Assembly: GCF_964186625.1 (NCBI RefSeq)
Contig: NZ_OZ075108.1
Span: 3,394,695 to 3,458,694 of the forward strand
DNA length: 64,000 bases
Source: Asticcacaulis sp. MM231
GTDB lineage: Bacteria > Pseudomonadota > Alphaproteobacteria > Caulobacterales > Caulobacteraceae
Reading direction: 5' to 3'
Shown here: positions 29,859 through 39,841 of the stretch, piece by piece
Layout of the letters: each line of letters begins with the position of its first letter
Numbering within the stretch: position 1 is the stretch's first letter
The notes under the pieces: model-generated
What the model was told of the DNA's origin: nothing
What the model saw: the letters and a program-made list of their open reading frames with translations, nothing else
Database searches by the model: none
Program-made: the position numbers and the translations under genes

Positions 29859-29936
29859 GCCTTACACCCCATGACATTTTGCACTGCACCATTTATACGT
29901 GGGCGCGGTAAAACTTGGTATGGAGTGGGTGTCGTC

Positions 29937-30599
29937 ATGAGTGTAAATGCGTTGCTGGAAGGTCGTTACCGCGCTTTTCTGTTTGATATGGACGGTACGT
30001 TGCTGAATTCCATGGCCTCGGCCGAGCGCGTCTGGGGCGCCTGGGCCAAACGTCAGGGGCTTGATGTTGAAGCCTTCCTGCCCACCATTCACGGCGCCCG
30101 CTCGGTTGATACGATCGCCGCCCTGAAAATTCCGGGCCTTGATCCGGCAGTCGAGGCGCATGGCATTACGCAGGATGAGATTAAAACCGCCGACGGTATC
30201 GTGGAAATTTCCGGTGCCCATAAATTTCTGAGCGCCCTGCCCGCCGATCGCTGGGCCATCGTCACCTCAGCGCCGCGCGCCCTGGCCGAAGCCCGCATCA
30301 AGGCAGCCGGTCTGCCCGCTCCGCCTCTGCTGATCACCGCCGAAGACGTGAGCGCCGGTAAGCCCGATCCGCAGGGCTATCGTCTGGCGGCGCAAAAGCT
30401 GGGCGTCGATATCGCCGATTGTCTGGTGTTCGAAGACGCCGCCGTCGGGATCGAAGCCGGCCACGCCGCCGGCGCGCGCGTCGTCGTCATCACCGAAACG
30501 CACCACCAGCCCCTGGCCAGCGCGCATCCGCAAATCCCGGCCTATCGTGATCTCATCCCGCATATCGACAGCGACGGCTATATCCGCCTGGCGGCCTGA
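29937..30599 (+). CDS. HAD-superfamily phosphatase (sugar-phosphatase-like)
   Basis: 220 residues from ATG 29937. HAD motif I FLFDMDGTLLNS, motif II Ser/Thr in AIVTSAPRA, motif III Lys in SAGKPDPQGY and motif IV CLVFEDAAVGIEAG; a helical cap follows motif I (subclass IA). Closest in pattern to sugar-phosphate phosphatases such as YfbT/HxpB or GPP1, but the substrate is not certain. Confidence 0.87.
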   Translation: MSVNALLEGRYRAFLFDMDGTLLNSMASAERVWGAWAKRQGLDVEAFLPTIHGARSVDTIAALKIPGLDPAVEAHGITQDEIKTADGIVEISGAHKFLSALPADRWAIVTSAPRALAEARIKAAGLPAPPLLITAEDVSAGKPDPQGYRLAAQKLGVDIADCLVFEDAAVGIEAGHAAGARVVVITETHHQPLASAHPQIPAYRDLIPHIDSDGYIRLAA

Positions 30600-30646
30600 T
30601 CAAACCACGTCTTGAGAATTCAGGCGAACCGTCTTATCTCAAGACC

Positions 30647-31786
30647 ATGCTCGCGTCTTCGCGCCATTTGCTGCTAAGCGGCCTTGCCGTCTTCGCCCTG
30701 CTCGGGGCGATGCAGACGGATGCGCAGACGCGCCTGAAAGACCTCAACGCCGCCGATCGCGCCGCGCTTGATAATCTGTCCACCCAGCGCCGCGCCGAAG
30801 AACGCAAGAGCGACACCCAGCGCCGCAATGCTCGTCAGATCGCGCAGGAAATAGAAGCCCTGCGCCAGCAGATCATCGACATCTCCAAGAAGCAGGGCAC
30901 CGGTGAAACGCGCTCGGCCATCTTCCGCGCCCGTCTCGAAACCCTCAACCAGCAGGAAATCGACATCACGCGCAAGCTGAGCGTTGAGCGCGCCAAGCAA
31001 GCCCGCCTGCTCAGCGCCCTGCAAATCTATTCGCGTAATCCCCCGCCGGCGCTTTTTGTCACCCCCCGCAAGGCCAATGATGCCGTGCTGGCCGCCATCA
31101 TCATGCGCGCCATCACGCCTGAGCTGCAAAAGCGCACCAACGGACTGGTCAAGCAGAACAACGATCTGGTCAATCTACGCCGTCAGGCCGCAGCACAAAA
31201 TGACGCCCTGTTCGTGTCGGAAAGTGACATTTCCGATCAGCGCGACGAGATCGAACGCCTGATCAGCCAGAAGATGGGGCTGGAAGACCAGCTTCTGGGC
31301 CAGGCCGACCAGATGGACGCCCGCGCCACCGAACTGAAGGCAAAAGAGGCCCGCCTGCGCGGCGATATCCCGCTGAAAATGCTTGGTATCGCACCGGCCG
31401 ATAACACGCATCTGATGCAGCCAGTGGTCGGTGACGTCACCCGCGCCTTCGCGCAAGCCGATGGCGCCGGCCCGTCCAATCGCGGCACCACCTACGCCGC
31501 CCTGCCAGGCGCTCAGGTCACCTCGCCGGCCGAGGGCGAGGTCGAGTTCGCCGGCCCGCTTGACTCCTACGGCCAAGTCGTCATTCTCAATATCGGGAAC
31601 AATTACCGCGTCGTCATCACCGGAATCGGCCGTATCTATGTCGATAAGGGCCAGACGGTCGGGCGGCAGGAGCCGCTAGGCCGGATGCCGAACCTGTCGG
31701 AGAAGAAGACCCTGCTCTATATGGAACTGCGCCGCGGTGAAGATCCGGTCAATCCCGCCACGCAATTACAAGTTTCCAGCCGTTAA
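30647..31786 (+). CDS. EnvC-like murein-hydrolase activator with degenerate LytM domain
   Basis: 379 residues: signal peptide, a long coiled coil (about 40-250; RRAEERKSDTQRRNARQIAQ) and a C-terminal M23/LytM fold. The zinc ligands of active M23 enzymes are gone: HxGxD is replaced by NRGTTYAALPG and HxH by VVITGIG. Degenerate LytM domains of this kind (EnvC, LdpF) activate amidases instead of cutting peptidoglycan. It precedes ctpA and a YibQ-like gene; envC-yibQ adjacency is also seen in E. coli. Confidence 0.87.
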   Translation: MLASSRHLLLSGLAVFALLGAMQTDAQTRLKDLNAADRAALDNLSTQRRAEERKSDTQRRNARQIAQEIEALRQQIIDISKKQGTGETRSAIFRARLETLNQQEIDITRKLSVERAKQARLLSALQIYSRNPPPALFVTPRKANDAVLAAIIMRAITPELQKRTNGLVKQNNDLVNLRRQAAAQNDALFVSESDISDQRDEIERLISQKMGLEDQLLGQADQMDARATELKAKEARLRGDIPLKMLGIAPADNTHLMQPVVGDVTRAFAQADGAGPSNRGTTYAALPGAQVTSPAEGEVEFAGPLDSYGQVVILNIGNNYRVVITGIGRIYVDKGQTVGRQEPLGRMPNLSEKKTLLYMELRRGEDPVNPATQLQVSSR

Positions 31787-32010
31787 AAATTTTTCAGCTC
31801 AGACGCCGCCAGATTATTTAAACAATAAGAATGGGCTCCTCGCATAGGCTCGGGCGCCCGGTCGGGCTTGCCAGTTGCAAAAAAAGCAACTGGAATCGCT
31901 TCGCTCGTTGCAACCTGAAAGCCGCGTTCCAACTTAAATAACAACGCCCCGTTTACGCCACACTCACACTCTTATATGTAGGTTGAGTAGCTTTCCCTTT
32001 GAGGACCTTT

Positions 32011-33501
32011 ATGAAGAATCTGTACCTAGGTGGTGTCGCCGTTATCGCCCTGAGCATCGGGGCCGTGGCCTATGCCAATCAGCCGGTGTTTTCGCCGCGT
32101 TCGGACACCTACCAGCAGCTTGAGCTGTTCGGCAATGTGCTGGCCCTGGTTCAGCAGGATTACGTCGTGCCGGTCAATTCGAAGAAGCTGATCAACGCAG
32201 CCCTCGAAGGCATGCTGGCCAGCCTTGATCCGCATTCCAACTATCTGTCCGACGACGACTATACGGATTTAAAGGAAAAGACGCGCGGCTCCTACGGCGG
32301 CATCGGTCTTGAGGTCTCCAGCGAGGATGGCGCGGTGAAGGTGGTGACGCCGATCGACGACACCCCTGCCCAAAAGGCCGGAATCGAATCGGGCGACTAC
32401 ATCACCGCCATCGATGGCACCAGCATCATCGGCCTTCCGCTCAACGACGCCATCACCAAGATGAAGGGCGAGCCCAACACCAAGCTGATCGTCACCATCG
32501 TACGCGTCGGCAAGACCGAGCCGTTTGATGTGCCGCTGACACGCGAAATCATCACCGTAAAGTCGGTCAAGACGCGCATGGAAGGCGATTTCGGCTATCT
32601 GCGTATCGCCAGCTTCTCGGAAACCACCGCCAATGACGCCAAGACGCAACTGGCCGATCTGATCGCCAAGAATCCGACCATGAAGGGCCTCGTGCTCGAT
32701 CTGCGCAACAATCCGGGCGGCCTTTTGGAACAATCGGTCGGCGTGGCCGATCTGTTCCTCGATGGCGGCGAAATTGTCAGCCAGCGCGGCCGCGATCCGA
32801 AGGATATCATCCGCTATCAGGCCAAGAAGGGCGATATGCTGAACGGCAAGCCCATCGTCGTGCTGATCAATCCGGGCACGGCGTCGGCGGCGGAAATCGT
32901 GTCGGGCGCGCTGAAAGACCAGCATCGCGCCAGCATTGTCGGCCTGACAAGCTTCGGCAAGGGTTCGGTCCAGAGCGTGATCGACCTCGGTCAGAACCGC
33001 GCCGTCAAGCTGACCACGGCGCGTTATTACACGCCGTCCGGTCAGTCGATTCAGAAGACCGGCATCGAGCCTGATCTCGAAGTGGCGCAAACGAAGGAAC
33101 AGGCGAAATACATCGCCACCTCGGCCATGCAGTATACCGAAGCCGCCTATGGCAATGCGCTGGATGCCGACGAAGGCAAGTCGCGTCGCTCGGCCCACGC
33201 CGTTCAGGAAGTGCCGCCGGAAGATTTCGACACCAAGACCGGCGATTTCGAACTGACCCGCGCACTCGACGTGCTGAAATACAATGGCGACGTCAAGCTG
33301 GCCGCGGCCCACCCGCGCGGCGCCAAGCTGGCCGACAGCGATCTGGTCGATAAGCCGGGCGCCAAGTTCGACGCCAAGGCCAAACTGGCCGGTCCGGACG
33401 CCAAGAAGGCCGGCACGGCATCCTCCGCCGCGTCGTCATCATCTTCGTCTTCCGCAAGCGCTTCGTCGTCAAGCTCGGCGTCTTCGGTCGAAAAGAAGTA
33501 A
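32011..33501 (+). CDS. ctpA: C-terminal processing protease (S41)
   Basis: 496 residues from ATG 32011 (GAGGA upstream). Signal anchor, N-terminal helical part, a PDZ domain (GGIGLEVSSEDGAVKV ... GDYITAIDG) and the S41 catalytic core with Ser in NPGTASAAEIVSGAL and Lys in SFGKGSVQ. The C-terminus is an unusual Ser/Ala-only tail (residues about 470-493). It trims envelope proteins in the periplasm. Ends in a good terminator. Confidence 0.94.
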   Translation: MKNLYLGGVAVIALSIGAVAYANQPVFSPRSDTYQQLELFGNVLALVQQDYVVPVNSKKLINAALEGMLASLDPHSNYLSDDDYTDLKEKTRGSYGGIGLEVSSEDGAVKVVTPIDDTPAQKAGIESGDYITAIDGTSIIGLPLNDAITKMKGEPNTKLIVTIVRVGKTEPFDVPLTREIITVKSVKTRMEGDFGYLRIASFSETTANDAKTQLADLIAKNPTMKGLVLDLRNNPGGLLEQSVGVADLFLDGGEIVSQRGRDPKDIIRYQAKKGDMLNGKPIVVLINPGTASAAEIVSGALKDQHRASIVGLTSFGKGSVQSVIDLGQNRAVKLTTARYYTPSGQSIQKTGIEPDLEVAQTKEQAKYIATSAMQYTEAAYGNALDADEGKSRRSAHAVQEVPPEDFDTKTGDFELTRALDVLKYNGDVKLAAAHPRGAKLADSDLVDKPGAKFDAKAKLAGPDAKKAGTASSAASSSSSSSASASSSSSASSVEKK

Positions 33502-33526
33502 AAGCTCTGACAGTGATAGCTATAAA

Positions 33527-33555
33527 ACCCCGGTGCTCCCGCATCGGGGTTTTTG
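33527..33555 (+). terminator. Terminator of ctpA
   Basis: ACCCCGGTGC pairs with GCATCGGGGT around TCCC and runs into TTTTT. Confidence 0.88.
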
Positions 33556-33650
33556 CATTTTACCGCATAGTCTTCAGCTTTCGTTAGTCTTTGTTAACCC
33601 TGATCCGTCACAGTCAAGGCTTAGCTTTTACGTCTCAATCGCCAAAATTC

Positions 33651-34889
33651 ATGTTCGCCAAACCCAAAGCCTCGTCAGACCTGCCAGGACGCCCGCGCTT
33701 CGATCCGCCGCGTGGCGCAAAGCCGCATCTGCGCGAATTACCCGGCTTAGTGGGCGCACGTATCGCCGAGACCTTCAGGAAGCCCTATGTCGCCCCCGTG
33801 GCGGCGCTTTGCCTCTTCGCCACCGCCGTCTTCACCTTTCTGAGCCTCGCCGGCGACCCCGATGCCGCCTCGCCGAGCGTGCGCGTCACCCTCAACAAGC
33901 CTGCCGCTGCCGCGGCCGATCCACATGCCAAACCTGACGACAGTCAGTCCGGCATGCAGTCTTTCACCCTCGATTCGCTTGGCCTGTTCTCAGATACGCC
34001 GGTCGACGGCTTCAATCTCAACGACCCCAATGCCACGCCCGTCCAGGGCACGGCGGTGATCACCATGCCGGGCGATAACGGCGTGGGTGCCGGCGCCGCC
34101 CCCAAATTCACCACCTCCCCCCTGACGCCCGCACCGATCAGCGGGCTGGTCCAGACCACCGACACCGGCCCGTTGCCGATGATCGGCGCCAACGGCCTGA
34201 CTCCAGCCACTGCCTATGCCCGCCCGTTCAAGAGCGATGGCCGGCCCATGGTGGCGCTGGTCGTCGGCGGTCTCGGCCTCAACCCGGCCACCACCAAAGA
34301 GGCGATCATCAATCTGCCGCCGCAGGTGACGCTGTCCTTCGTGCCCTATGCCGCCGGTCTGCAAAACTGGATCGATCTGGCGCGCGCCAATGGTCATGAG
34401 GTCATGATCGAGGTGCCGATGCAGCCGGTCAATTTCCCCGATAACGACCCCGGCCCGCAGACCCTGATGGCCAATGCCCGCACCGAAGATGTTATCAGCA
34501 AGCTCAACTGGGCGCTGTCGCGCGCCACGGGGTTCTTCGCCGTATCGAACTATCAGGGCGGTGCCTTCTTCAAGGATAAGTCGGGCGTCTCGACCCTGAT
34601 GCAGAACCTGAAATCGCGCGGTGTCGCCTTTATCGACGATGGCTCCGCCAAGGGGCTGGATGGCGCCTGGGCGCGCGCCTCGGCTGACCGCATCATCGAC
34701 AACCAAATCAACGCCACCGCCATCTACGCGCAACTCGGGGGGCTGGAAGCCACGGCCAAGAGCCGCGGGGCCGCGCTTGGCACCGGCTTCTCCTATCCGG
34801 TCACCCTGGCCGTGGCGCAAAAATGGACGCAGCAGCTTGAGGCCAAGGGCATCCAGCTCGCGCCCGCTTCCGCGATTGCCCACCAATGA
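33651..34889 (+). CDS. Divergent polysaccharide deacetylase family protein (YibQ-like)
   Basis: 412 residues from ATG 33651. A cytoplasmic start and one membrane helix (VAPVAALCLFATAVFTFLSL) lead to a Pro/Thr/Ala-rich linker and a Polysacc_deac_2 domain from about residue 195: VALVVGGLGLNPATTKEAI, LSFVPYA, HEVMIEVPMQP, GFFAVSNYQGG, VAFIDDGSA. Family members lack clear proof of deacetylase activity; the location beside envC/ctpA points to cell-wall turnover. The stop overlaps the rppH start by four bases. Confidence 0.87.
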   Translation: MFAKPKASSDLPGRPRFDPPRGAKPHLRELPGLVGARIAETFRKPYVAPVAALCLFATAVFTFLSLAGDPDAASPSVRVTLNKPAAAAADPHAKPDDSQSGMQSFTLDSLGLFSDTPVDGFNLNDPNATPVQGTAVITMPGDNGVGAGAAPKFTTSPLTPAPISGLVQTTDTGPLPMIGANGLTPATAYARPFKSDGRPMVALVVGGLGLNPATTKEAIINLPPQVTLSFVPYAAGLQNWIDLARANGHEVMIEVPMQPVNFPDNDPGPQTLMANARTEDVISKLNWALSRATGFFAVSNYQGGAFFKDKSGVSTLMQNLKSRGVAFIDDGSAKGLDGAWARASADRIIDNQINATAIYAQLGGLEATAKSRGAALGTGFSYPVTLAVAQKWTQQLEAKGIQLAPASAIAHQ

Positions 34890-35362
34890 GCGCAGGGCCT
34901 GTCGGATATCGCCCCAATGTCGGGCTTGTCGTCTTCAATGCCGCCGGTCAGGTCTGGATCGGGCATCGCTATGGCGTGAACGGTGACCATGCCTGGCAGT
35001 TCCCCCAGGGCGGGGTCGATGAGGGCGAGGACCTCGAAGCCGCCGCCTTGCGCGAGCTGTGGGAAGAAACCGGCATCAAATCCGTCGAGCCCATGGGCCG
35101 GACAAAGGACTGGATCGTCTACGACTTCCCGCCCGAAGTGCTGGCCAACAAGAAGATCGGCAAGAATTTCAAGGGTCAGAAGCAGATCTGGTTCGCCTAT
35201 CGCTTTGTGGGTGATGAATCAGAGATCGACCTGAAGGCCCATCACGAGCAGGAATTCTCGCGCTGGGAATGGTGCACCATGGACAAGGTCATCGACCGCG
35301 TCGTCCACTTCAAGCGCGACAGCTACCGCAAGGTGATCGCGGAGTTCAAGGCGCTGGTCTGA
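34886..35362 (+). CDS. rppH: RNA pyrophosphohydrolase
   Basis: 158 residues with YRPNVGLVVFNAAGQVWIGH, then the Nudix box GGVDEGEDLEAAALRELWEE. RppH removes pyrophosphate from mRNA 5' ends and so opens them to RNase E. The sequence up to KFKRDSY-type VVHFKRDSYRKVI is typical of the IalA/NudH branch. ATGA overlap with the preceding gene. Confidence 0.93.
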   Translation: MSAGPVGYRPNVGLVVFNAAGQVWIGHRYGVNGDHAWQFPQGGVDEGEDLEAAALRELWEETGIKSVEPMGRTKDWIVYDFPPEVLANKKIGKNFKGQKQIWFAYRFVGDESEIDLKAHHEQEFSRWEWCTMDKVIDRVVHFKRDSYRKVIAEFKALV

Positions 35363-35457
35363 CGCCATCACGCGCTTGTGTCAGGCCGGCACGACATCCT
35401 GCCTTTTTCTGACGCAGAAAAAGCCGACAATGCGCCACCCTCACACAGGAGCGTACC

Positions 35458-35818
35458 ATGTCCGAATACGGCTATATCGACGGCTTTCTCATCCCGGTCC
35501 GCAAGGACAACAAAGACGCCTATCTCAAGATGGCCCAAATGGCCGCCGAGGTCTGGAAAGATCACGGCGCCATCGATATCGTCGATATGCTGGGGCGACG
35601 ATGTGCCCGATGGCAAGCTCACATCCTTCCCGCTGGCGGTGAAACTGGAACCCGACGAAGTGGTCGTCTTTTCCTGGGTCACCTGGCCATCAAAAGAGGC
35701 CCGCGACGCCGGCAACGAGAAGGTTATGGCTGACCCGCGCATGCAGATGGAGGACGACATGCCCTTCGATGGCAAACGTCTGATCTATGGCGGCTTTACC
35801 CTGTTAAATAAAGGTTAG
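35458..35818 (+). pseudogene. DUF1428 family protein (YbaA-like), frameshifted
   Basis: Frame 1 from ATG 35458 reads MSEYGYIDGFLIPVRKDNKD to AIDIVDM. The conserved rest (GDDVPDGKLTSF, EVVVFSWVTWPSKEARDAGN, MPFDGKRLIYGGFTLL) is in the next frame to 35818. Dropping one A from GATATGC (35584-35590) gives IVDCWGDDVPDGK, matching IVECWASDVPDGK of E. coli YbaA as I recall it. Intact length would be about 119. Function of the family is unknown. Confidence 0.82.
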
Positions 35819-35831
35819 GGCTCAATTAGGG

Positions 35832-37109
35832 TTAGGCGTCAGGCGTCACCTCAAGGATGACGGGATAGTCGGGCACCAATACGGTAACGACTCCCTTGTC
35901 GTTGAACGTGCGGATCGGCTGAGCCTGTTTCATGGGATCGTAAAGCGCCGTGGCGTGCGTGCCCGCCGGCAGAGTCACCCTGACCGGGACGGACGGGTTG
36001 TCGATGGGCTTGCCGGTGGCGCGATCCCAGAAGGTCACCTCATTCCACAGCACAATCTGGCTCTTGCCCGTCGCTTTTTGCAGGGTGACACTCTGGACGG
36101 TGTCAGGCTGGCCCGCCAGCGTCAGATTCAGGGGGGTGGGCTTGAAGGTCTTGGCCGCCGGATCACGATCTTCGATAATGCGCAGCAGGTTGCGCAAGGC
36201 TGTGGCGGCGGGTTTGGGCTTATTGTCGAGCCTGAACAGCCCGAAGTGCATCTCCTTTTCCTTACCCTCCGGATCAGGTTTCTGATCGAGCAGTTCGTAG
36301 AGATAGATGCGCGACGCCTTGTGACGCTGGGCGTCCATAATGCCGTTGAGCACGCCCCGCGCCTGCCCCGCCTCGCCGACGCCGATGACGAGCCAGCCGC
36401 TCTCTGGATTACTGGCATAGCCAAATTCGGTGATGACCCAAGGCTTCCCGCGATTGGCCTCACCCGTCTGATCCATCCAGACAAGCGGTTGGTGACCGTT
36501 CTGGGCATAGATGTGAGCATTATGAAAATCGCCGCGCTCTTTCAGGCTCGCCACCTCATCGTCGCCCGTCATGTCGAAGATCGGCTTTTTGCGAAGCAGG
36601 GGATCGGCGCGCAGAAGGGCGACGGTCGCCTTATGCGCCGCGATGGATGCAGTGATGCCGGTCTTGCCCTGATAGGTCAGCGGCCAGTTGTTGACCTCAT
36701 TGAACTCCTCAATCGTCTCAATGGCGCCGGGTTGCGCTTTTTCCAGCGCCTGCAGGCCCAAAAGGCTGCGTTTGGGCTCATAGGATTGCTTGATCTGGCC
36801 GCCCATGACCAGGTTGAACCTGATCCCGGCCTTGCTCATCCAAATGTAATTCTTGAGGGGCAGATCGCCGCCCTCGACGAGTCTCGGGGCGCTGTCTCTG
36901 ACGTGTTTGACGCCGAGATAATCCAGAGCCGTAATGACGTCGGCAATGCGCCTGTAAGCCCCGTCGGTATAATTGATATGGGTGTTAACGCCGATCGAGT
37001 CGCGCACAGTCTGGGCGCGCAGAGGGGCGTAGGTTTCGGCAGTGGCCGACCAGCAAAGCGCCAGGTAAGCACCGCCAGCGCCAAGAAGAGTGCGTCGCAG
37101 CATGGGCAT
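35832..37109 (-). CDS. Secreted glycoside-hydrolase-like protein (clan GH-A fold)
   Basis: 425 residues from ATG 37109, with a twin-arginine-like signal (MLRRTLLGAGGAYLALCW). The (beta/alpha)8 pattern is suggested by SIGVNTHINY, FNLVMGG, a likely acid/base Glu in IEEFNEVNN (Asn-Glu), HIYAQNG, and a likely nucleophile Glu in KPWVITEFGYAS. The last about 100 residues look like a beta domain. The family number and substrate cannot be fixed from reading alone. It lies downstream of the atp terminator on the same strand. Confidence 0.7.
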   Translation of the reverse strand: MPMLRRTLLGAGGAYLALCWSATAETYAPLRAQTVRDSIGVNTHINYTDGAYRRIADVITALDYLGVKHVRDSAPRLVEGGDLPLKNYIWMSKAGIRFNLVMGGQIKQSYEPKRSLLGLQALEKAQPGAIETIEEFNEVNNWPLTYQGKTGITASIAAHKATVALLRADPLLRKKPIFDMTGDDEVASLKERGDFHNAHIYAQNGHQPLVWMDQTGEANRGKPWVITEFGYASNPESGWLVIGVGEAGQARGVLNGIMDAQRHKASRIYLYELLDQKPDPEGKEKEMHFGLFRLDNKPKPAATALRNLLRIIEDRDPAAKTFKPTPLNLTLAGQPDTVQSVTLQKATGKSQIVLWNEVTFWDRATGKPIDNPSVPVRVTLPAGTHATALYDPMKQAQPIRTFNDKGVVTVLVPDYPVILEVTPDA

Positions 37110-37210
37110 GAATCCTTGTGCCAAATAGTCCGCCAGCCCATACCGTAAGCGCTTTGTAACGCAGGAATGTGACCCTCAGAAGGTGATCACGGATTTTTGT
37201 GCTTTGCAAC

Positions 37211-37243
37211 AAAAAGCCCGCCGGATCGCTCCGACGGGCTTTT
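37211..37243 (-). terminator. Original atp operon terminator, now cut off
   Basis: AGCCCG-CCGGA pairs with TCCGA-CGGGCT around TCGC; on the minus strand TTTTT follows. It lies about 25 bp from the CTAG target and would have stood directly after atpC before the IS pair separated them by about 2.57 kb. Confidence 0.8.
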
Positions 37244-37270
37244 GTCTGTCATCATGCAGCCGAAAACTAG

Positions 37271-38703
37271 CACTACTTTGGCAGAAAATGAATTTTGAGG
37301 ATTCCCCCGGCTGACATTGCGTGATTCATAGAGAGCCAGCTTTAAGGAGACTGGCGATGTCGGAACATTGGCGCGTAGATTTGGAAGATTGGTTGACGCC
37401 CTTCCTGGTGGCCTTGCGGCATAAGACCCGGATGCGGCTGTGCCCTGCCTATATTGCAGGCCTGATTGGCCCGGGTGACCGCAAGAGTGTCCAGCCGATG
37501 GCCGCCCGCGATGGCGAGTTTGGCTATGACCAACTCCATCATTTTGTCTCTGACGGCGTTTGGGAAAGTGGACCGCTTGAAGCCGTTCTCCTGAAGGAGG
37601 CCGACCGTCTGGTGGGGGATGATGCCGGTTATCTTGTCATCGATGACACGGCGCTGCCGAAAAAGGGCAGCCATTCGGTTGGCGTGGCGGCGCAATATGC
37701 TTCCTCGCTTGGCAAGACGTCCAACTGCCAGTCGCTTGTTTCGGTGACGCTGGCATCGCGCGAAGTGCCTGTGATGGTGGGCCTGCGCCTGTTCTTGCCC
37801 GAGAGTTGGACGAATGATGTCGCGCGGATGAACCGGGCTCGGGTCCCGCAAGAATGCCAGGTTGCCCTGACAAAGCCGGAGATCGCCATTGAGGAAATTG
37901 ATCGTGTTATAGCCTCTGGGGCCCGGTTCGGGTGCGTGCTGGCCGATGCTGGCTATGGGTCAAGCGGGCCGTTCCGCGAGGCCCTGAGCAAGCGCGACCT
38001 GTTGTGGGCCGTCGGCATATCACGGCGTCAGAATGTGTATCAGGCAGACGTCGGCCTAATCTTCCCGGAAGCGGCAACCGGAAGGCGGCGCAAATACCAT
38101 GTCCCTGACGATGTTGCTGTCTCTGCCGAAAAGATGTTGGCTGATGGGAAATGGAAGAAAGTAAGTTGGCGGCGCGGAACCAAAGGCAAGCTGAACTGCC
38201 AGTTTGCCGCTTGCCGCGTTCGGGTCGCAGATGGCCACAGGCATCGTATGAGCGACGGTCGTGTCCAAGCCATGCCTGGCGAGGAGGAGGTCTGGCTGGT
38301 CGGGGAAAGGCGTTCAACCGGAGAACAGAAATACTACCTGTCAAACCTGCCTGCCGACGCCCCCCTCAAGATGCTAGCCGCGGCTATCAAGGCAAGGTGG
38401 ATCTGCGAACAGGCACATCAGCAACTCAAGGAAGAGCTTGGGCTTGATCACTTCGAAGGCAGGTCATGGACCGGTTTGCACCGACATTGTCTAATGGCGA
38501 TGATCGCTTTTGCATTTCTCCAATCCCGCCGCCTCAAAGCAGCGGGACGAAAAAAAAAGAGTCGGGGGGCCACCGCCTCAGCCGACAATGCCCGCCATCC
38601 GCCAGGCCATTCTCGACCTCTTCATGCGACCGCCACCAAGGCGCTGTCCCCACTGTGACAAACGCCTCGCCGAGCCCGCCAAGAATAATATGCCAAAGTA
38701 GTG
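37271..38703 (+). mobile_element. IS701-like element, copy B
   Basis: 1,433 bp with the same 13-bp inverted repeats as copy A, flanked by CTAG at 37267-37270 and 38704-38707. Three bases longer than copy A; the visible difference is in the A-tract region (A9 plus GA). Orientation relative to its IS630 is opposite to that in pair A. Confidence 0.9.
37357..38701 (+). CDS. IS701-like transposase, copy B
   Basis: Same protein as copy A up to the A-run (AAGGAG before ATG 37357; DDE residues present). Here nine As are followed by GAG, so the main frame reads GRKKKSRGATAS and stops near 38658, as in copy A. The canonical ending (VGGPPPQPTM ... RRCPHC ... NNMPK) lies in another frame and stops at TAG 38699-38701 inside the terminal repeat. 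Confidence 0.8.
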
Positions 38704-39783
38704 CTAGTGTTGTGACTCTAACGCCTGTCGCCCCCTGGCGACCTTTTCAAGAATGTCTGTAGCGGATTTGGTCCAAACGAAGGGCTTTGGATCGGCGTTG
38801 TGATGATCGAGATAGTCTTGAATTGCGCCTTCGAGTTCGGCGACACTCTTGAACACGCCGCAGCGGATGCGATCGCCTGTTATCAAGCCGAAAAAGCGTT
38901 CGACCTGATTGAGCCAGGACGCCGAAGTGGGGGTGAAATGCATGTGGAAGCGAGGATGTTTGGCCAGCCATGCTTTGACCGCCGGATGCTTATGGGTGGC
39001 ATAGTTGTCGGCGATCAGGTGCAGGTCGAAGCCCTTGGGCGTGCTGCGGTCGATGAGTCGAAGGAATTTGAGCCATTCCTGGTGCCGATGACGTTTCATG
39101 CATTCGCCGATCACCCTGCCGGTGGCGACATCGAGGGCGGCGAACAGTGTCGTCGTGCCATGCCGCTTATAGTCGTGGGTCATCGTTCCCGCCCGCCCCT
39201 TCTTCATTGGCAGGCCCGGTTGGGTGCGGTCCAGCGCCTGGATCTGTGACTTCTCATCGACCGAGAACACCAGTGCCCGGTCCGGCGGATCAAGATAGAG
39301 ACCGACGACGTCCGTCACCTTCTCGACGAACTGCTTGTCGTTCGACAGTTTGAACGTCTTGGTCAAATGGGGCTTGAGCCCATGCGCGCTCCAAATGCGC
39401 TGTACGCTGGTGTGGCTCAGACCCACCGCCTTGGCAAGCGTGCGCGCGCTCCATTGCGTGGCAGCCGGTGGCTTCTGTCGCAGCGTCATCTCGACCACAC
39501 GCGCAATGACTTCGGCGCTCAACGGCGTCTTACGGCCAGGCCGGGTCGCGTCGCGCCCAAGCCCATCGACACCCTGCTCAAGATAACGATCGCGCCAGCG
39601 GTAGGCCGTCTTCTTGGTCTTGCCCAGCGTCCGCACAATCGACGCCAAACTCGCCGCGTCCGCCCACATCAGCACGATCCGCGCACGCCAAACAAGCTTC
39701 TGCGGCGTGTTCCGGTCCGCCACCCAACCTTCCAACCGCACCCGAGCCTCAGGCGACAGCAACAGCCTTTTGTCCATGTCCAT
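38704..39783 (-). CDS. IS630-family transposase, copy B
   Basis: 359 residues, identical in translation to copy C and differing from copy A by Glu for Lys in the tail (ALESQH). DDE residues as in copy A. Its ATG lies about 58 bases beyond the atpC stop on the same strand, so atp transcripts can read straight into it. Confidence 0.92.
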   Translation of the reverse strand: MDMDKRLLLSPEARVRLEGWVADRNTPQKLVWRARIVLMWADAASLASIVRTLGKTKKTAYRWRDRYLEQGVDGLGRDATRPGRKTPLSAEVIARVVEMTLRQKPPAATQWSARTLAKAVGLSHTSVQRIWSAHGLKPHLTKTFKLSNDKQFVEKVTDVVGLYLDPPDRALVFSVDEKSQIQALDRTQPGLPMKKGRAGTMTHDYKRHGTTTLFAALDVATGRVIGECMKRHRHQEWLKFLRLIDRSTPKGFDLHLIADNYATHKHPAVKAWLAKHPRFHMHFTPTSASWLNQVERFFGLITGDRIRCGVFKSVAELEGAIQDYLDHHNADPKPFVWTKSATDILEKVARGRQALESQH

Positions 39784-39841
39784 CGACACAAACTCGCATA
39801 TTTGCAAGATCAAGGGAATCCATCCGTTGATTCCGCAACAC
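38707..39841 (-). mobile_element. IS630-family element, copy B
   Basis: 1,135 bp between TA at 38705-38706 and 39842-39843. Visibly identical to copy C. The outer CTAG (39841-39844) is the stop codon region of atpC. Confidence 0.9.

Noticed and set aside
37321..37356. Start of the IS701-like transposase 12 codons earlier (MIHREPALR)
   Set aside because: AAGGAG stands directly before the next ATG, and the family begins there.
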